Shown here: one piece after another, positions 36,464-45,798 of the stretch
Position numbering within the stretch: position 1 is the stretch's first letter
How the letters are laid out: the number at the start of each line of letters is the position of its first letter
DNA from: Agrobacterium arsenijevicii
GTDB lineage: Bacteria > Pseudomonadota > Alphaproteobacteria > Rhizobiales > Rhizobiaceae
NCBI GenBank assembly: GCA_000949895.1
Contig: JWIT01000001.1
Coordinates: 124,001-188,000, forward strand
Length of the DNA stretch: 64,000 nt
Reading direction: 5' to 3'
Notes under the pieces: model-generated
The model's database searches: none
Told to the model about the DNA's origin: nothing
Seen by the model: only the letters and a program-made list of their open reading frames with translations
Made by a program: the position numbers and the translations under genes

Positions 36464-38053
36464 TCAATTCTGGCGCCGAGCAAAACTCCAGGCAGGAAAT
36501 ACCGCAACGATCAGCATTATAGAAAAAATCAACCAGAAATACGTCCGATGTATGTCGTAAGTAAATGCGTCGTTTGACCCACCACTCAAGGTGGCGTCAA
36601 CAATTCCAACCCGACCGTAGTCCAACCCGGCTAAAATACGGCCATAGGGGTCGATGACGGCGGAAATTCCGGTATTCGCGCCGCGAATCACCGGTACTCC
36701 CGTCTCAACGGCCCGGACTCTCGCCTGCAGAAAGTGCTGATATGGGCCGGGCGTATCGCCGAACCAGCCATCATTCGTGACGTTCAGGATTGCCGTAGCC
36801 CCCGCCAGGCCCGGGGTCATCTCGCCCGGAAAAATGATCTCGTAACAGATCAGCGGATAGAAGGTCTTGCCGGAAGGAAGCGTCAAAGGCGTGCGCGAAG
36901 AGGCGGCCGAAAAGCCGCCCGGCAGGCTGATGACATTGTTGATGCCGAATTCCCGCAGGATGCCTTCGAAGGGAACATATTCTCCGAAGGGTGTCAGGTG
37001 GACCTTGTCGGTCGCGCCGATGATTTCGCCCTGGCTATCGATCGCATAGACCGAATTGTAATAACGCGGCGGGCGGCCAGCCCCCTGGTCTTCCATTCTG
37101 ACTGCGCCGGTGAACAGGACCTGCCCGTCCTCCAGTGTTTTCGCGATTTCCGCCAGAGCGTCCGGGTTTTGCGTCAGGATAAACGGTACGGAGGTCTCAG
37201 GCCAGACGACGATATCGGGGCGTTTTTTCCCTTCGCCAGGCGGCAGGGCCGTCAGCCGCAGATGCTCGGCGAAAATCTCCGCCCGGTCCGCATTCAGCAT
37301 CTTGCGGGACTGGTCGATCGACGGCTGCACGATCCTGACGGTCAGCGCATCTGCCGGCGTTTCCACCGGTGTCTGAAGGCGGTAAAAGCCATAACCGAAA
37401 TGACCGGCCAGCAGCAGGCCCGCCACAACGAGGCCCGGCCACATGCCTTTTTTCGTACCGATCAAGGCCGGGGCGGCAAAAATGAAAACGGCAAGCGTGG
37501 TCACACCGAAAAGACCAAGCACATGCGCCGACTGCATCATGATCGGGACGGGCATGATGCCGTAACCGATGGCGTTCCAGGGAAAGCCGGTCGCCACGAA
37601 GCTGCGCAGCCACTCCAGAAGGCCGAATGCGGCCGCAAGTGCTGCGATGCGGCCAAGACCATCCGACCAAACGATATTGGCAGCGGCGACCGCAAAACCG
37701 TAAAACAGCGCGAGAAGAGCCGGAAGGCCAAGAATAGCGAGCGGCAGCGCCCAGGCGAACTCGTCTGCCTCCAGCAAAAGGGCATTGCCCAGCCACCACA
37801 GGCCCGCCACGAAATAACCAAACCCGAAACACCAGCCAATGCCGAAAGCGGGCATGATGCGGCTGAAGATGCCGCCGCCCGGTTTGCCGGTGCAGCCATC
37901 CACAAGCCAGACAAGCAGGGTGAAAGACAAAAACAGCGCCGCGAAAAAGCCGAACGGAGGCAAGGCCAGCGCTCCGACCGCACCCGCGGCAACCGCCATC
38001 GCTGCGCGGCTTTTGCCACCGGCCAGCATTACCTTGCCTGCAAGACGCTCCAT
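36464..38053 (-). CDS. lnt: Apolipoprotein N-acyltransferase
   Basis: Lnt (529 aa) adds the third acyl chain to lipoproteins in the inner membrane. About seven membrane segments fill residues 15-220; the nitrilase-like periplasmic domain follows with the catalytic triad visible as WPETSVPF (Glu), DKVHLTPFGEYVPFE (Lys) and PLICYEIIFP (Cys). A last TM near residue 505 closes the protein. It acts after LspA, which is encoded about 20 kb away. It lies downstream of the corC-like gene but beyond a terminator. Confidence 0.96.
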   Translation of the reverse strand: MERLAGKVMLAGGKSRAAMAVAAGAVGALALPPFGFFAALFLSFTLLVWLVDGCTGKPGGGIFSRIMPAFGIGWCFGFGYFVAGLWWLGNALLLEADEFAWALPLAILGLPALLALFYGFAVAAANIVWSDGLGRIAALAAAFGLLEWLRSFVATGFPWNAIGYGIMPVPIMMQSAHVLGLFGVTTLAVFIFAAPALIGTKKGMWPGLVVAGLLLAGHFGYGFYRLQTPVETPADALTVRIVQPSIDQSRKMLNADRAEIFAEHLRLTALPPGEGKKRPDIVVWPETSVPFILTQNPDALAEIAKTLEDGQVLFTGAVRMEDQGAGRPPRYYNSVYAIDSQGEIIGATDKVHLTPFGEYVPFEGILREFGINNVISLPGGFSAASSRTPLTLPSGKTFYPLICYEIIFPGEMTPGLAGATAILNVTNDGWFGDTPGPYQHFLQARVRAVETGVPVIRGANTGISAVIDPYGRILAGLDYGRVGIVDATLSGGSNDAFTYDIHRTYFWLIFSIMLIVAVFPAWSFARRQN

Positions 38054-38244
38054 ACCATCTCCGTTTTATGCGCGTCCGGGAAAGACCGCTCCCGGCAAGA
38101 CCGCGCCACGGAATTTTCCCTCAGACCCGACGTAAAGGAAAAAAGATTCGCAGTCCACAGGGGACGGCGGCTCGAGCGCCACGTACCCTCTTGGCTGCTC
38201 GGTAAGGGCGCTCAAACCTGCCGGATTGGTATATCGGAGATACG

Positions 38245-38270
38245 AAAACGACGGGGAACAGCGCCCCGTC
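38245..38270 (-). terminator. Intrinsic terminator of the corC-like gene
   Basis: Seven-bp stem GACGGGG / CCCCGTC (38250-38256 and 38264-38270) with a 7-base loop, followed on the minus strand by GTTTTCG. It lies nine bases after the stop of the CBS-domain gene and splits it from lnt. Confidence 0.75.
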
Positions 38271-38278
38271 GATCTTCC

Positions 38279-39424
38279 TCAATCGGCATTCTGCTGATGC
38301 GTGATGAGGCGGACATCCGGACCGGGCAGCGCAATCACCCCATTGTCACCGGCATCGCCCGGCGCGCGGTCATCCTGCCCTTCCGAGCCGTGATCGCGGA
38401 CGATACGCACGCCCTTGATACGCCTTGTATCCGCATCGAGGATCTGGAACTCGAAACCGGGTACGGCCCGAACGATCTCGCCCTTTGCCGGAATGCGGCC
38501 GAGTGCGAAGAAGATAAGGCCACCAAGCGTATCAATTTCTTCCAGATGCTCGCGGACATCGAATTCCGGCCCGATCGCCTCGGCAAGTTCCGTGAGTTCG
38601 GCGCGGGCATCCGCCACCAGCACATCGGGGGACAGACGCGAAAACATCGTCTCATCCTTGTCGTGCTCGTCATCGATGTCACCTACGACCATCTCGACGA
38701 TATCCTCGTGGCTGACGAGACCATCCGTGCCACCATATTCGTCGATCACAAGGGCGAGCTGCGTTCGCTGTGCCTGCATGGTCTTCAAAAGAGTGGAGGC
38801 CAGCATCGAGGGCGGCGCGAAAAGAATTTTACGTACCAGCCCGGCATCGGCGACCGTCTGTTCCAGATCTACTCGCGCAAGGTCGAAATTCGGTCGCGGC
38901 GAACGCGGTGCCTTCGCTTCGCCATACGCGACGCTTCTCGATCCCGCTCGGCGCTTGTTGCGCGCCTGCTTGGCGACATAGGCCAGCAGATCGCGAATGT
39001 GGATCATGCCCTTCGGGTTATCCAGCGTCTCATCGTAGACCGGCATGCGGGAGCGCCCGGTTTCCTCAAAGAGGATCAGCGCTTCGCCGATGGTCATGTT
39101 CTGGTCGAGACCGTCGATATCCACCCGCGGGATCATGATGTCTTCGACCCGAACTTCCCGGAAACGCAGGATATTGTTCAGCATCGCCCGTTCTTCGGGC
39201 GAAAAGGCGGCACCGATTTCGGTGTCGGCCATCAGCGCGTCGGTCAAATCCTCGCGCAGGCGCTCGCCCTGTGACGGTTTCAGCAACCGCCCTATGCGCG
39301 ACCAGATCGTCGATCTCGGCTTTGCATTGGAGTCGTTTCGTAAATGACTACTGCCCTCCTCCGAGGAGGACTGCTCGCCGTTTTCTCTGCCCTCATTGGC
39401 AGGTCGTGCAGAATGTTCGTTCAT
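38279..39424 (-). CDS. CBS-pair hemolysin-C/CorC-like protein
   Basis: A soluble protein of about 381 aa with two CBS domains (about residues 85-220, including MIPRVDIDGLDQNMTIGEAL and VLVIDEYGG-like ALVIDEYGGTDGLV) and the C-terminal CorC/HlyC transporter-associated domain (VPGFEFQILDADTRRIKGVR). It lacks the N-terminal DUF21 membrane domain, so it is the CorC type, linked to magnesium/cobalt efflux in enterobacteria. It sits directly after ybeY, the common ybeY-corC-lnt order. ATG 39424 has GGAG close by; TTG 39436 is an alternative start. Confidence 0.88.
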   Translation of the reverse strand: MNEHSARPANEGRENGEQSSSEEGSSHLRNDSNAKPRSTIWSRIGRLLKPSQGERLREDLTDALMADTEIGAAFSPEERAMLNNILRFREVRVEDIMIPRVDIDGLDQNMTIGEALILFEETGRSRMPVYDETLDNPKGMIHIRDLLAYVAKQARNKRRAGSRSVAYGEAKAPRSPRPNFDLARVDLEQTVADAGLVRKILFAPPSMLASTLLKTMQAQRTQLALVIDEYGGTDGLVSHEDIVEMVVGDIDDEHDKDETMFSRLSPDVLVADARAELTELAEAIGPEFDVREHLEEIDTLGGLIFFALGRIPAKGEIVRAVPGFEFQILDADTRRIKGVRIVRDHGSEGQDDRAPGDAGDNGVIALPGPDVRLITHQQNAD

Positions 39425-39439
39425 GGCTCCAGACAATAT

Positions 39440-39946
39440 TCAAAGCGGTTCCTGTCCCGCGTAAGGATCAGATAGGCCAAGCACCGCCAAAATGCGAGTC
39501 TCAAGCGACTCCATTTCTTCCGCTTCCTCCTCATCCATGTGGTCATAACCGAACAGGTGCAGGAACCCGTGGACGAGAAGATGGGTCAGATGATCCTCGA
39601 AACTCTTCTCAAGTTCAAGGGCCTCGCGCTCAACCGTCTCGCGTGCGATGACGATATCGCCCAGCATCGGGCCCGGCATGCCGCCCGGTTCCAGCGGAAA
39701 AGCGGGGAAAGACAAGACATTGGTCGCCTTGTCCTTGTCGCGCCATTCGGCATTGATTTCCCGGATATTTTCATCGTCGGTAAAGACGAGTGACAGTTCC
39801 ACCGGCATTTTCGGGAAGGGTTGCTCTTCTTCCCGCTTCAGAAAATCAACCGCCGCATCCAGCGCCTTGGTGGCGAAGGCAAGAAGGTCCTCTTCCGAGG
39901 ACCAGCCTTCGGCCTCGACGCTGATTTGAATATCCAGAGCTGTCAT
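39440..39946 (-). CDS. ybeY: Endoribonuclease YbeY
   Basis: YbeY (168 aa) is a zinc metalloprotein needed for 16S rRNA maturation and ribosome quality control. The family zinc motif HGFLHLFGYDH is visible near residues 129-139 with the three His ligands; FTDDENIREINAEWRDKDKA lies near 52-71. It starts eight bases after phoH, the nearly universal phoH-ybeY pair, and ends just before the corC-like gene. Confidence 0.96.
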   Translation of the reverse strand: MTALDIQISVEAEGWSSEEDLLAFATKALDAAVDFLKREEEQPFPKMPVELSLVFTDDENIREINAEWRDKDKATNVLSFPAFPLEPGGMPGPMLGDIVIARETVEREALELEKSFEDHLTHLLVHGFLHLFGYDHMDEEEAEEMESLETRILAVLGLSDPYAGQEPL

Positions 39947-39954
39947 TGTCTTCG

Positions 39955-41010
39955 TCAGTTGCCCTTCACGAGGCTTTCATCCGGCACCGCCGTGTGGGAT
40001 TCGTAGGCCCGGACGATGCGCGCCACCATCGGATGACGCACGACGTCAACATCCTTGAAGCGCACAACGGACACGCCTTCCACGTCAGCGAGGATTTGCA
40101 GTGCCTCGACAAGACCGGACTTCACGCCGCGCGGAAGGTCCACCTGGCTTGGGTCGCCGGTCACGATCATGCGGCCTTTCTCACCGAGACGGGTGAGGAA
40201 CATCTTCATCTGCATGGTCGTGGTATTCTGGGCTTCGTCCAGAATGACGGCGGCGTTGGCAAGCGTGCGTCCGCGCATGAAGGCCAGCGGGGCGATTTCG
40301 ATGACGCCCGCCTGAATGGCACGCTCCACCTTGTCACCCGGCATCATGTCATAAAGCGCGTCGTAAAGCGGGCGCAGATACGGATCGACCTTTTCCTTCA
40401 TGTCGCCCGGCAGGAAACCCAGGCGTTCGCCCGCTTCCACGGCAGGACGCGACAGGATGATGCGGTCGACCGCGCCACGCTCCAGAAGTTGCGCCGCATG
40501 TGCCACAGCAAGATAGGTCTTGCCGGTACCAGCGGGGCCGACGCCGAAAACAAGTTCGGACTGCTCCAGCGCCCGCATATAGACATCCTGCGTCGGCGTG
40601 CGGGCAGCGACGGTCTTCTTGCGCGTGGAAATCTGCGCCATGGAGATCTTCGCCTTGCGCTCCATCGTCGGCAAGGTCAGTTGGTCGTCCGCAGCCATGG
40701 CCATGCGGATCGCGCCTTCCACGTCGGAAACCTCGGCGGTTCCGCCCTTGAGCAGGCGCTCGTAAAGGAAATCCAGCGCCCGACGGGCCTGATTTGTGGC
40801 AACGACATCACCGGTGATGGCAACGGAATTGCCGCGCGGACGCGCATCGATGTTGAGGCGTTGCTCCAGCAACTTGAGGTTCTGATCGAACTGACCGAAT
40901 AGCTCTCCCGCTATCCTGTTATTCTCGAACGTGAGGACGAAGTGATTGGCGTCGGTCGCGGCTGAGCGTGGCTGGCGCGATGAAGGTGATACCAATTCGT
41001 GTGCGTTCAA
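39955..41010 (-). CDS. phoH: PhoH-family ATPase (PhoH-like/YbeZ)
   Basis: A cytoplasmic PhoH-like ATPase of about 351 aa. An N-terminal KH-like region precedes the nucleotide-binding core with Walker A GPAGTGKTYLAVAHA near residues 155-170, PAVEAGERLGFLPGD near 190, and Walker B AVILDEAQNTT near 255. PhoH proteins are thought to assist YbeY in RNA metabolism, which fits the neighbour. The frame is open to TTG 41031; I prefer TTG 41010, with AGGAG nine bases upstream, because it gives the usual MNAHEL start. Confidence 0.92.
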   Translation of the reverse strand: MNAHELVSPSSRQPRSAATDANHFVLTFENNRIAGELFGQFDQNLKLLEQRLNIDARPRGNSVAITGDVVATNQARRALDFLYERLLKGGTAEVSDVEGAIRMAMAADDQLTLPTMERKAKISMAQISTRKKTVAARTPTQDVYMRALEQSELVFGVGPAGTGKTYLAVAHAAQLLERGAVDRIILSRPAVEAGERLGFLPGDMKEKVDPYLRPLYDALYDMMPGDKVERAIQAGVIEIAPLAFMRGRTLANAAVILDEAQNTTTMQMKMFLTRLGEKGRMIVTGDPSQVDLPRGVKSGLVEALQILADVEGVSVVRFKDVDVVRHPMVARIVRAYESHTAVPDESLVKGN

Positions 41011-41050
41011 GCGGTCAGGCTCCTGTCCCAATCAGTGTCGGCTCCTCACT

Positions 41051-42454
41051 CTAACTCTCTGCCACCTCGGCAAACAAGCTGTTTGGACCCGTTGCGGTGA
41101 TTCGTACATTAACAATGTCACCGATTTTCAACGTCTTTGCATCAAGATTCACAGATTGCAGCCAGGGAGAACGACCTATCAACTGTTCAGGCATGCGGCC
41201 GGGCTTTTCCAGCAACACATCCATCGTCTTTCCGACCAGCGATTCCGCAAATTCCTTCTGCTGCCGCAGCAACAGGGCCTGCAATCGTTCCAGCCGCTCG
41301 GCCTTCACTTCTTCCGCAACCTGATCCGTCAGATCGGCGCCCGGTGTGCCGGGACGGGTGGAATATTTGAAGGAGAACGCCTGCGCGTATTTCACCTCTT
41401 CGATGATCGCCATCGTGTCTTCGAAATCACGATCCGTCTCGCCGGGGAAGCCGACAATAAAATCCCCCGACATGGCAATATCAGGGCGGACGGCCCGGAT
41501 TTTCTCAATGAGCTGGATATACTCCTCGCCCGTATGGCGACGGTTCATCGCCTTCAGAATGCGATCTGACCCGGACTGAACCGGCAGGTGCAGATAGGGC
41601 ATCAAGATACGCAGATCGCGATGGGCGCCGATCAGGCGATCATCCATGTCGCGCGGATGGCTGGTGGTGTAACGAAGCCGCGCCAGGCCCGGAATTTCCG
41701 CCAGCCGGTAAAGCAGTTCGGCAAGGCCCCATTTTTCGCCCTTCGAGCCTTCGCCCTGCCAGGCATTGACGTTCTGGCCGAGCAGCGTGATTTCGCGTAC
41801 GCCGGCATCCACCAGTTTCATCGCCTCATCGACAATCTGGCGCACGGGACGCGAAACTTCCGAACCACGCGTATAGGGCACAACACAGAAGGTGCAGAAC
41901 TTGTCGCAGCCTTCCTGCACCGTCAAAAACGCCGTGACGCCGCGCGAGCGCAACGTCGCCTTCTCGGCGACCGGCAGATGTTCGAACTTGTCCTCGACGG
42001 CATATTCGGTTTCGATGACACGCTCGCCGCCACGAACCCGCTTCAGGGCGTCCGGCAGGCGATGGTAGGTCTGCGGGCCGATGACGACATCAACGGCAGG
42101 CGCGCGGCGAAGGATTTCCTCGCCTTCCGCCTGCGCTACACATCCGGCGACGCCGATCACGAATTCGCGCCCCTGCTCTTCGCGCGATTTTTTCATGTCG
42201 CGCAGGCGACCGAGCGCCGAATAGACCTTTTCAGCGGCCTTTTCACGGATGTGACAGGTGTTCAGAAGTACCAGATCCGCCTCGCCCATATCCTCCGTCT
42301 GAACGTAACCGTCCTTCGCCAGCGCATCGCTCATGCGGACGGAATCGTAGACGTTCATCTGACAGCCATAGGTCTTGATGAAGACCTTCCTGCTGTTAGA
42401 GCCCTCGCGGGCAATCATTTCGGGGGCGTCGAGGCCAAGCGTTTCCTGGGTCAT
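41051..42454 (-). CDS. miaB: tRNA-2-methylthio-N6-dimethylallyladenosine synthase
   Basis: MiaB (467 aa) is a radical-SAM methylthiotransferase acting on i6A37 of tRNAs. The N-terminal UPF0004 domain carries [17 protein letters not shown] with the first cluster Cys; the radical-SAM cluster CxxxCxxC is in [19 protein letters not shown] near residues 178-196; a TRAM domain closes the protein. It starts a run with phoH, ybeY and the corC-like gene, and uses SAM made by MetK. Confidence 0.97.
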   Translation of the reverse strand: MTQETLGLDAPEMIAREGSNSRKVFIKTYGCQMNVYDSVRMSDALAKDGYVQTEDMGEADLVLLNTCHIREKAAEKVYSALGRLRDMKKSREEQGREFVIGVAGCVAQAEGEEILRRAPAVDVVIGPQTYHRLPDALKRVRGGERVIETEYAVEDKFEHLPVAEKATLRSRGVTAFLTVQEGCDKFCTFCVVPYTRGSEVSRPVRQIVDEAMKLVDAGVREITLLGQNVNAWQGEGSKGEKWGLAELLYRLAEIPGLARLRYTTSHPRDMDDRLIGAHRDLRILMPYLHLPVQSGSDRILKAMNRRHTGEEYIQLIEKIRAVRPDIAMSGDFIVGFPGETDRDFEDTMAIIEEVKYAQAFSFKYSTRPGTPGADLTDQVAEEVKAERLERLQALLLRQQKEFAESLVGKTMDVLLEKPGRMPEQLIGRSPWLQSVNLDAKTLKIGDIVNVRITATGPNSLFAEVAES

Positions 42455-42518
42455 GGCGGTTATCTAGTGTTTTTCATGGCCAGATTAAACAGAAAAATGC
42501 CGGAAAAGCTGCAATGCT

Positions 42519-43313
42519 CTATTTCCGCCAGCCACCACGCAGGCTGAATGCCAGCATGGAACGGATGGAAGCGGCAATATCGGTCGCCAGGCGCTTGCGG
42601 TTATCCGTGCTGTGAAACGGAACGCTGTCGCCGAATGTCACGTCGACGTCGATGGCGCCCGCCCTGATGATGCCAAGCAGATGCGGCACCAGGGTTATGC
42701 TGCCCGGCCAGGCCGCAATGACCCGGTGGTAGCGCCCCATGGCCATGCCCTGCACCCGCGTATAGGCGATCGCGACCGGCTGCACATAAACGAGCTTGCC
42801 CGGAACCTGCTCGGCAGCCGTGGAGGCTGCGCCAAACAGCGAGGATTTGACGGCGAGCATACGGTTACCGTCCGAGGTGGTGCCTTCGGGGAACAACACG
42901 ACGATCTCGCCGTCGGCCATACGGGCGGCGATCTCGCCGACCTGCGCGCCGGTGCTGCGCTTCTGCTCGCGCTGGACGAAGATGCTTTTCTGCAGGCGGG
43001 CGAGCCAGCCGAAGACGGGCCAGTCACGCACTTCCGTCTTGGCGATGAACACCACGTCGGCAATACTGCCGAGAACGAGAATGTCCTTCCACGAGGCGTG
43101 GTTGACCGCCAGCATCAGCGGTTTTGCCCGCTCCACATCCCCGTGGACATGCACGCGGATGCCGAGAACATGGCAGGCGATGCGGTGCCAGATGCGCGGA
43201 ATACGGCGACGAATCCGCCAGTCGAAGGCAAGGCCCAACAGTTGTAGCGGCAGCAATATCAGCGTCACGATCAGGAGAACGACCGCAATATAGGCTGTCC
43301 GGAGCCACATCAT
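42519..43313 (-). CDS. olsA: Lyso-ornithine lipid O-acyltransferase
   Basis: A membrane-associated PlsC-type acyltransferase (264 aa). A TM lies near residues 5-28; the acyltransferase motifs are NHASWKD (HX4D) near residue 73 and FPEGTTSDGNRM near 140. By sequence alone it could be a general 1-acylglycerol-3-phosphate acyltransferase. Its position beside the Fur-type gene matches Atu0355, which I recall as OlsA, the enzyme that O-acylates lyso-ornithine lipid made by OlsB; olsB is about 12 kb away in this window. It lies 30 bases downstream of fur. Confidence 0.85.
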   Translation of the reverse strand: MMWLRTAYIAVVLLIVTLILLPLQLLGLAFDWRIRRRIPRIWHRIACHVLGIRVHVHGDVERAKPLMLAVNHASWKDILVLGSIADVVFIAKTEVRDWPVFGWLARLQKSIFVQREQKRSTGAQVGEIAARMADGEIVVLFPEGTTSDGNRMLAVKSSLFGAASTAAEQVPGKLVYVQPVAIAYTRVQGMAMGRYHRVIAAWPGSITLVPHLLGIIRAGAIDVDVTFGDSVPFHSTDNRKRLATDIAASIRSMLAFSLRGGWRK

Positions 43314-43343
43314 GATTGGACCGTGCGCTTGTTCACCGGCGTC

Positions 43344-43772
43344 TCAGCGTTCGCCGGGCTTCAACGGCACGCCGTAAAGTTCCAGCCGGTGATCCACGAG
43401 CTTGAAGCCGTGTTCCCGGGCGATCTTTTCCTGAAGCGCCTCAATCTCGGGCGAATGAAACTCGATGACCACGCCGTTCTTCAGATCGATCAGATGGTCG
43501 TGATGTTCTTCAGGCACGGTCTCGTAACGCGAGCGGCCATCGCGAAAATCGTGACGTTCGATGATGCCGGCGTCTTCGAACAGCTTCACCGTTCTGTAAA
43601 CGGTGGAAATCGAGATGCGCGGATCCACGGCGGAGGAGCGGCGGTAAAGCTCCTCGACATCGGGATGGTCGGCCGATTCCTGCAGCACACGGGCGATGAC
43701 ACGGCGTTGGTCCGTCATCCGCATGCCGCGCTCGGCACAAAGTTCCTCCAGCGTTTTCGAAAGGTCTATCAC
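43344..43772 (-). CDS. fur: Fur-family metal regulator (Fur/Mur)
   Basis: A 142-aa metal-responsive repressor. Winged helix: MRMTDQRRVIARVLQESADH near residues 17-36 and ISISTVYRTVKLFEDAGII near 53-71. The regulatory metal site is represented by ERHDFRDGRSRYE and EEHHDHLIDL near 88-97. The structural-zinc CxxC pairs of classical Fur are absent; the only Cys is Cys12. This is the Mur pattern of rhizobia, where the protein responds mainly to manganese. I recall Atu0354 as this gene, reported as fur with roles in both manganese and iron control. Upstream is rimI, downstream olsA. Confidence 0.92.
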   Translation of the reverse strand: MIDLSKTLEELCAERGMRMTDQRRVIARVLQESADHPDVEELYRRSSAVDPRISISTVYRTVKLFEDAGIIERHDFRDGRSRYETVPEEHHDHLIDLKNGVVIEFHSPEIEALQEKIAREHGFKLVDHRLELYGVPLKPGER

Positions 43773-43841
43773 GTCTTCTGGCCTTTTGAGTATTCCGGTT
43801 GAATTTCGGGGCTCTCGCCGAAAAATGCCTGTCGCAGGGAA

Positions 43842-44336
43842 CTAGCGAAGATCGCGGCGCATGACAAGCGCCGTCGACTTCGTTCCATCTTTGGCGGTGT
43901 AGTAAGCCTTGCGCTCCGCAACCGTTTTGAAGCCGAGCTTTTTATAGAGCCCGAGAGCGGAGGCATTGGTGCTGTCCACCTCGAGGAACATGGTCTCGGC
44001 ACCGCGCATCATCGCCTCGCGAATGGCCGATTGCATCAGTCGCCAACCAAGACCGGTGCGCGCAAACTTGTCGGTGACGGCAACGGTCAGGATTTCCGCC
44101 TCGCCGGCCACCTCCCGTGCAAGCACGAAACCACCGAGCGGCTTGCTGAAAAATGCATTCGTCTGACGTGCGACCGCACCGAAAACCGAGCCCTGCGTCA
44201 AAAGCCCGGAAAATTCGCCGTCATTCCAGGGGCGCGGGAAACGCAGCGCATGCAGTTCCGCCACGCCGGCGCAATCCTCATACTGCATCGGCACGATCTC
44301 GAAATAGGGCTTCCAGCTTAGATATTCGTCAAACAT
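43842..44336 (-). CDS. rimI: Ribosomal protein S18-alanine N-acetyltransferase (GNAT)
   Basis: A 164-aa GNAT acetyltransferase. Acetyl-CoA loop FARTGLGWRLMQSAI near residues 90-104 (RxGxG form) and LEVDSTNASALGLYKKLGF near 118-136 are the RimI pattern. RimI acetylates the N-terminus of S18. It is encoded next to tsaB, the usual tsaB-rimI pair, and ahead of fur. The C-terminus keeps the TYR-like YYTAKDGTKSTALVM segment. Confidence 0.92.
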   Translation of the reverse strand: MFDEYLSWKPYFEIVPMQYEDCAGVAELHALRFPRPWNDGEFSGLLTQGSVFGAVARQTNAFFSKPLGGFVLAREVAGEAEILTVAVTDKFARTGLGWRLMQSAIREAMMRGAETMFLEVDSTNASALGLYKKLGFKTVAERKAYYTAKDGTKSTALVMRRDLR

Positions 44337-44375
44337 AACAAGGAATCATCCGCACGCATTCACGGGTGCCACCTA

Positions 44376-45044
44376 TCAGGCAACGCTCTGGCGTGCCAGC
44401 GCAAAACCTGTCTGCGGCCGGGCATCGGGGCCGCGAAGGTAAAGCGGTGCAGGTTTCGGCATGCCTTTCGGCTTCCGTCCGCCCGCCCGCGCAACAGTGG
44501 AAATCGGGAAATGATCCGGCCCTGATCCCGCTTCCAATCCTGCAAAAAGAGGGGCAGCGGAGCCGATGACGGCACCGTCGAAACCGGAGAGAGCCGTTTT
44601 GGCATCCTCCAGAGACAAAAGGGCGGCCTCGCGCAGCGGCGATCCATCCACCGCAAATGTCTGGAGGTAGGCCTCGCCGCGTTTGGCATCCAGCCCGACG
44701 GCAACGGGCCGGCCGGGATTTTCCAGCAGATGATGCAAGGCGATGGTCTCAAGCGTGGTCACGCCCACCGCCTCTTTGCCGAGCGACAGGGCAAAACCGC
44801 GCGCGGCGGCGACACCAACGCGGATGCCGGTGAAGGAACCCGGTCCGATCGTCACGGCAATGCGTTCGACCTTCTGGAGCGGTAATTGCGCCTGCTGCAA
44901 GGCACCGTCGATCACAGCCATCAGCCTTTCGGCATGACCTTTTCCGATCGTTTCGCATACCTCGCCCAGCACCGTGTTAGAGGCGCTGTCATAAACGCAT
45001 GCGGAACAATCCACACCTGAGGTGTCGAGTGCGAGAACAATCAT
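44376..45044 (-). CDS. tsaB: tRNA threonylcarbamoyladenosine protein TsaB
   Basis: TsaB (222 aa) is the non-catalytic partner of TsaD in making t6A37 on tRNAs. It has the ASKHA-type N-terminus MIVLALDTSGVDCSACVYD and the family motif GPGSFTGIRVGVAAARGFAL near residues 68-87. The C-terminus ends with PLYLRGPDARPQ. Genes nfu (upstream) and rimI (downstream) are close, 21 and 39 bases away, so the three are probably one transcript. Confidence 0.95.
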   Translation of the reverse strand: MIVLALDTSGVDCSACVYDSASNTVLGEVCETIGKGHAERLMAVIDGALQQAQLPLQKVERIAVTIGPGSFTGIRVGVAAARGFALSLGKEAVGVTTLETIALHHLLENPGRPVAVGLDAKRGEAYLQTFAVDGSPLREAALLSLEDAKTALSGFDGAVIGSAAPLFAGLEAGSGPDHFPISTVARAGGRKPKGMPKPAPLYLRGPDARPQTGFALARQSVA

Positions 45045-45065
45045 GGCGTGGCCTGGCTTACAACG

Positions 45066-45629
45066 TCATACCGCTTCGACTTCGCGCACTTCCGGCACGA
45101 AATGGCGAAGCAGGTTCTGAACGCCGTGTTTCAGCGTGGCGGTGGAGGACGGGCAACCGGAGCAGGCTCCCTTCATGTTCAGGAACACGGTACCGTCGCG
45201 GAAACCGCGGAACGTGATATCGCCGCCATCCTGCGCCACGGCTGGGCGGACGCGGGTATCCAGCAGTTCCTTGATGGTGGCGACGATGGTTTCGTCACCC
45301 TCTTCGAAGAACTCGCCTTCTTCGTCCGATACTTCAGCCGCGATCGCAGTGCCCATGATCGGACGGCCGGACATGAAATGTTCCATGATCGAGCCGAGAA
45401 TGGCGGGCTTCAGATGCTGCCATTCGGCATCATCCTTGGTGACGGTGATGAAATCGAAGCCGAAATAAACGCCGGTGACACCCGGAATGGTGAAAAGGCG
45501 CTCCGCCAGCGGCGAGGCCTGCGCCTGCGCGGGGTTGAGAAACTCCGCCGTCCCGGTTTCCAGCACCACCTTGCCCGGCAGGAACTTGAGGGTTGCAGGG
45601 TTCGGCGTGGCTTCCGTCTGAATGAACAT
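45066..45629 (-). CDS. NifU-family Fe-S carrier (Nfu)
   Basis: A 187-aa iron-sulfur carrier. The N-terminal Nfu_N domain begins MFIQTEATPNPATLKFLPG; the C-terminal NifU domain carries the cluster motif GACSGCPSS (CxxC) near residues 153-161, preceded by RPAVAQDGGDITFRGF. Such proteins deliver [4Fe-4S] clusters to client enzymes in the cytoplasm, here conceivably including MiaB, whose gene is about 3 kb downstream (inference). It is probably the first gene of the nfu-tsaB-rimI group. Confidence 0.93.
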   Translation of the reverse strand: MFIQTEATPNPATLKFLPGKVVLETGTAEFLNPAQAQASPLAERLFTIPGVTGVYFGFDFITVTKDDAEWQHLKPAILGSIMEHFMSGRPIMGTAIAAEVSDEEGEFFEEGDETIVATIKELLDTRVRPAVAQDGGDITFRGFRDGTVFLNMKGACSGCPSSTATLKHGVQNLLRHFVPEVREVEAV

Positions 45630-45734
45630 CGTATGTCTCCTTCGAGGTCGCCGTTCACGCCCCGCAATTTAGAATTCTTCCAAAAAATACGCCTGGCGAA
45701 GCCTTACTTCAAGCCCTGACATGATAATTACATT

Positions 45735-45761
45735 CAAGAAATCGTCAGCCCCGATTTCTTG
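45735..45761. repeat. Palindromic intergenic element CAAGAAATCG/CGATTTCTTG
   Basis: Ten-bp perfect arms (45735-45744 and 45752-45761) with a 7-base loop, between the uspA-like stop and the nfu start. There is no U-tract after it on the minus strand, so it is not an obvious terminator. It resembles the palindrome at 17372-17395 in its ATCG/CGAT inner ends and A-rich arms. Confidence 0.45.
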
Positions 45762-45798
45762 CCTGAAACTCGTCCCTGTCTTCGAGGCCGAATAGCGG

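Noticed and set aside
36734-39274. An 846-codon open frame on the plus strand
   Set aside because: It lies antisense to lnt and the corC-like gene, both of which have full family motifs. Long antisense frames are common in GC-rich genomes, and this one has no recognisable domain.
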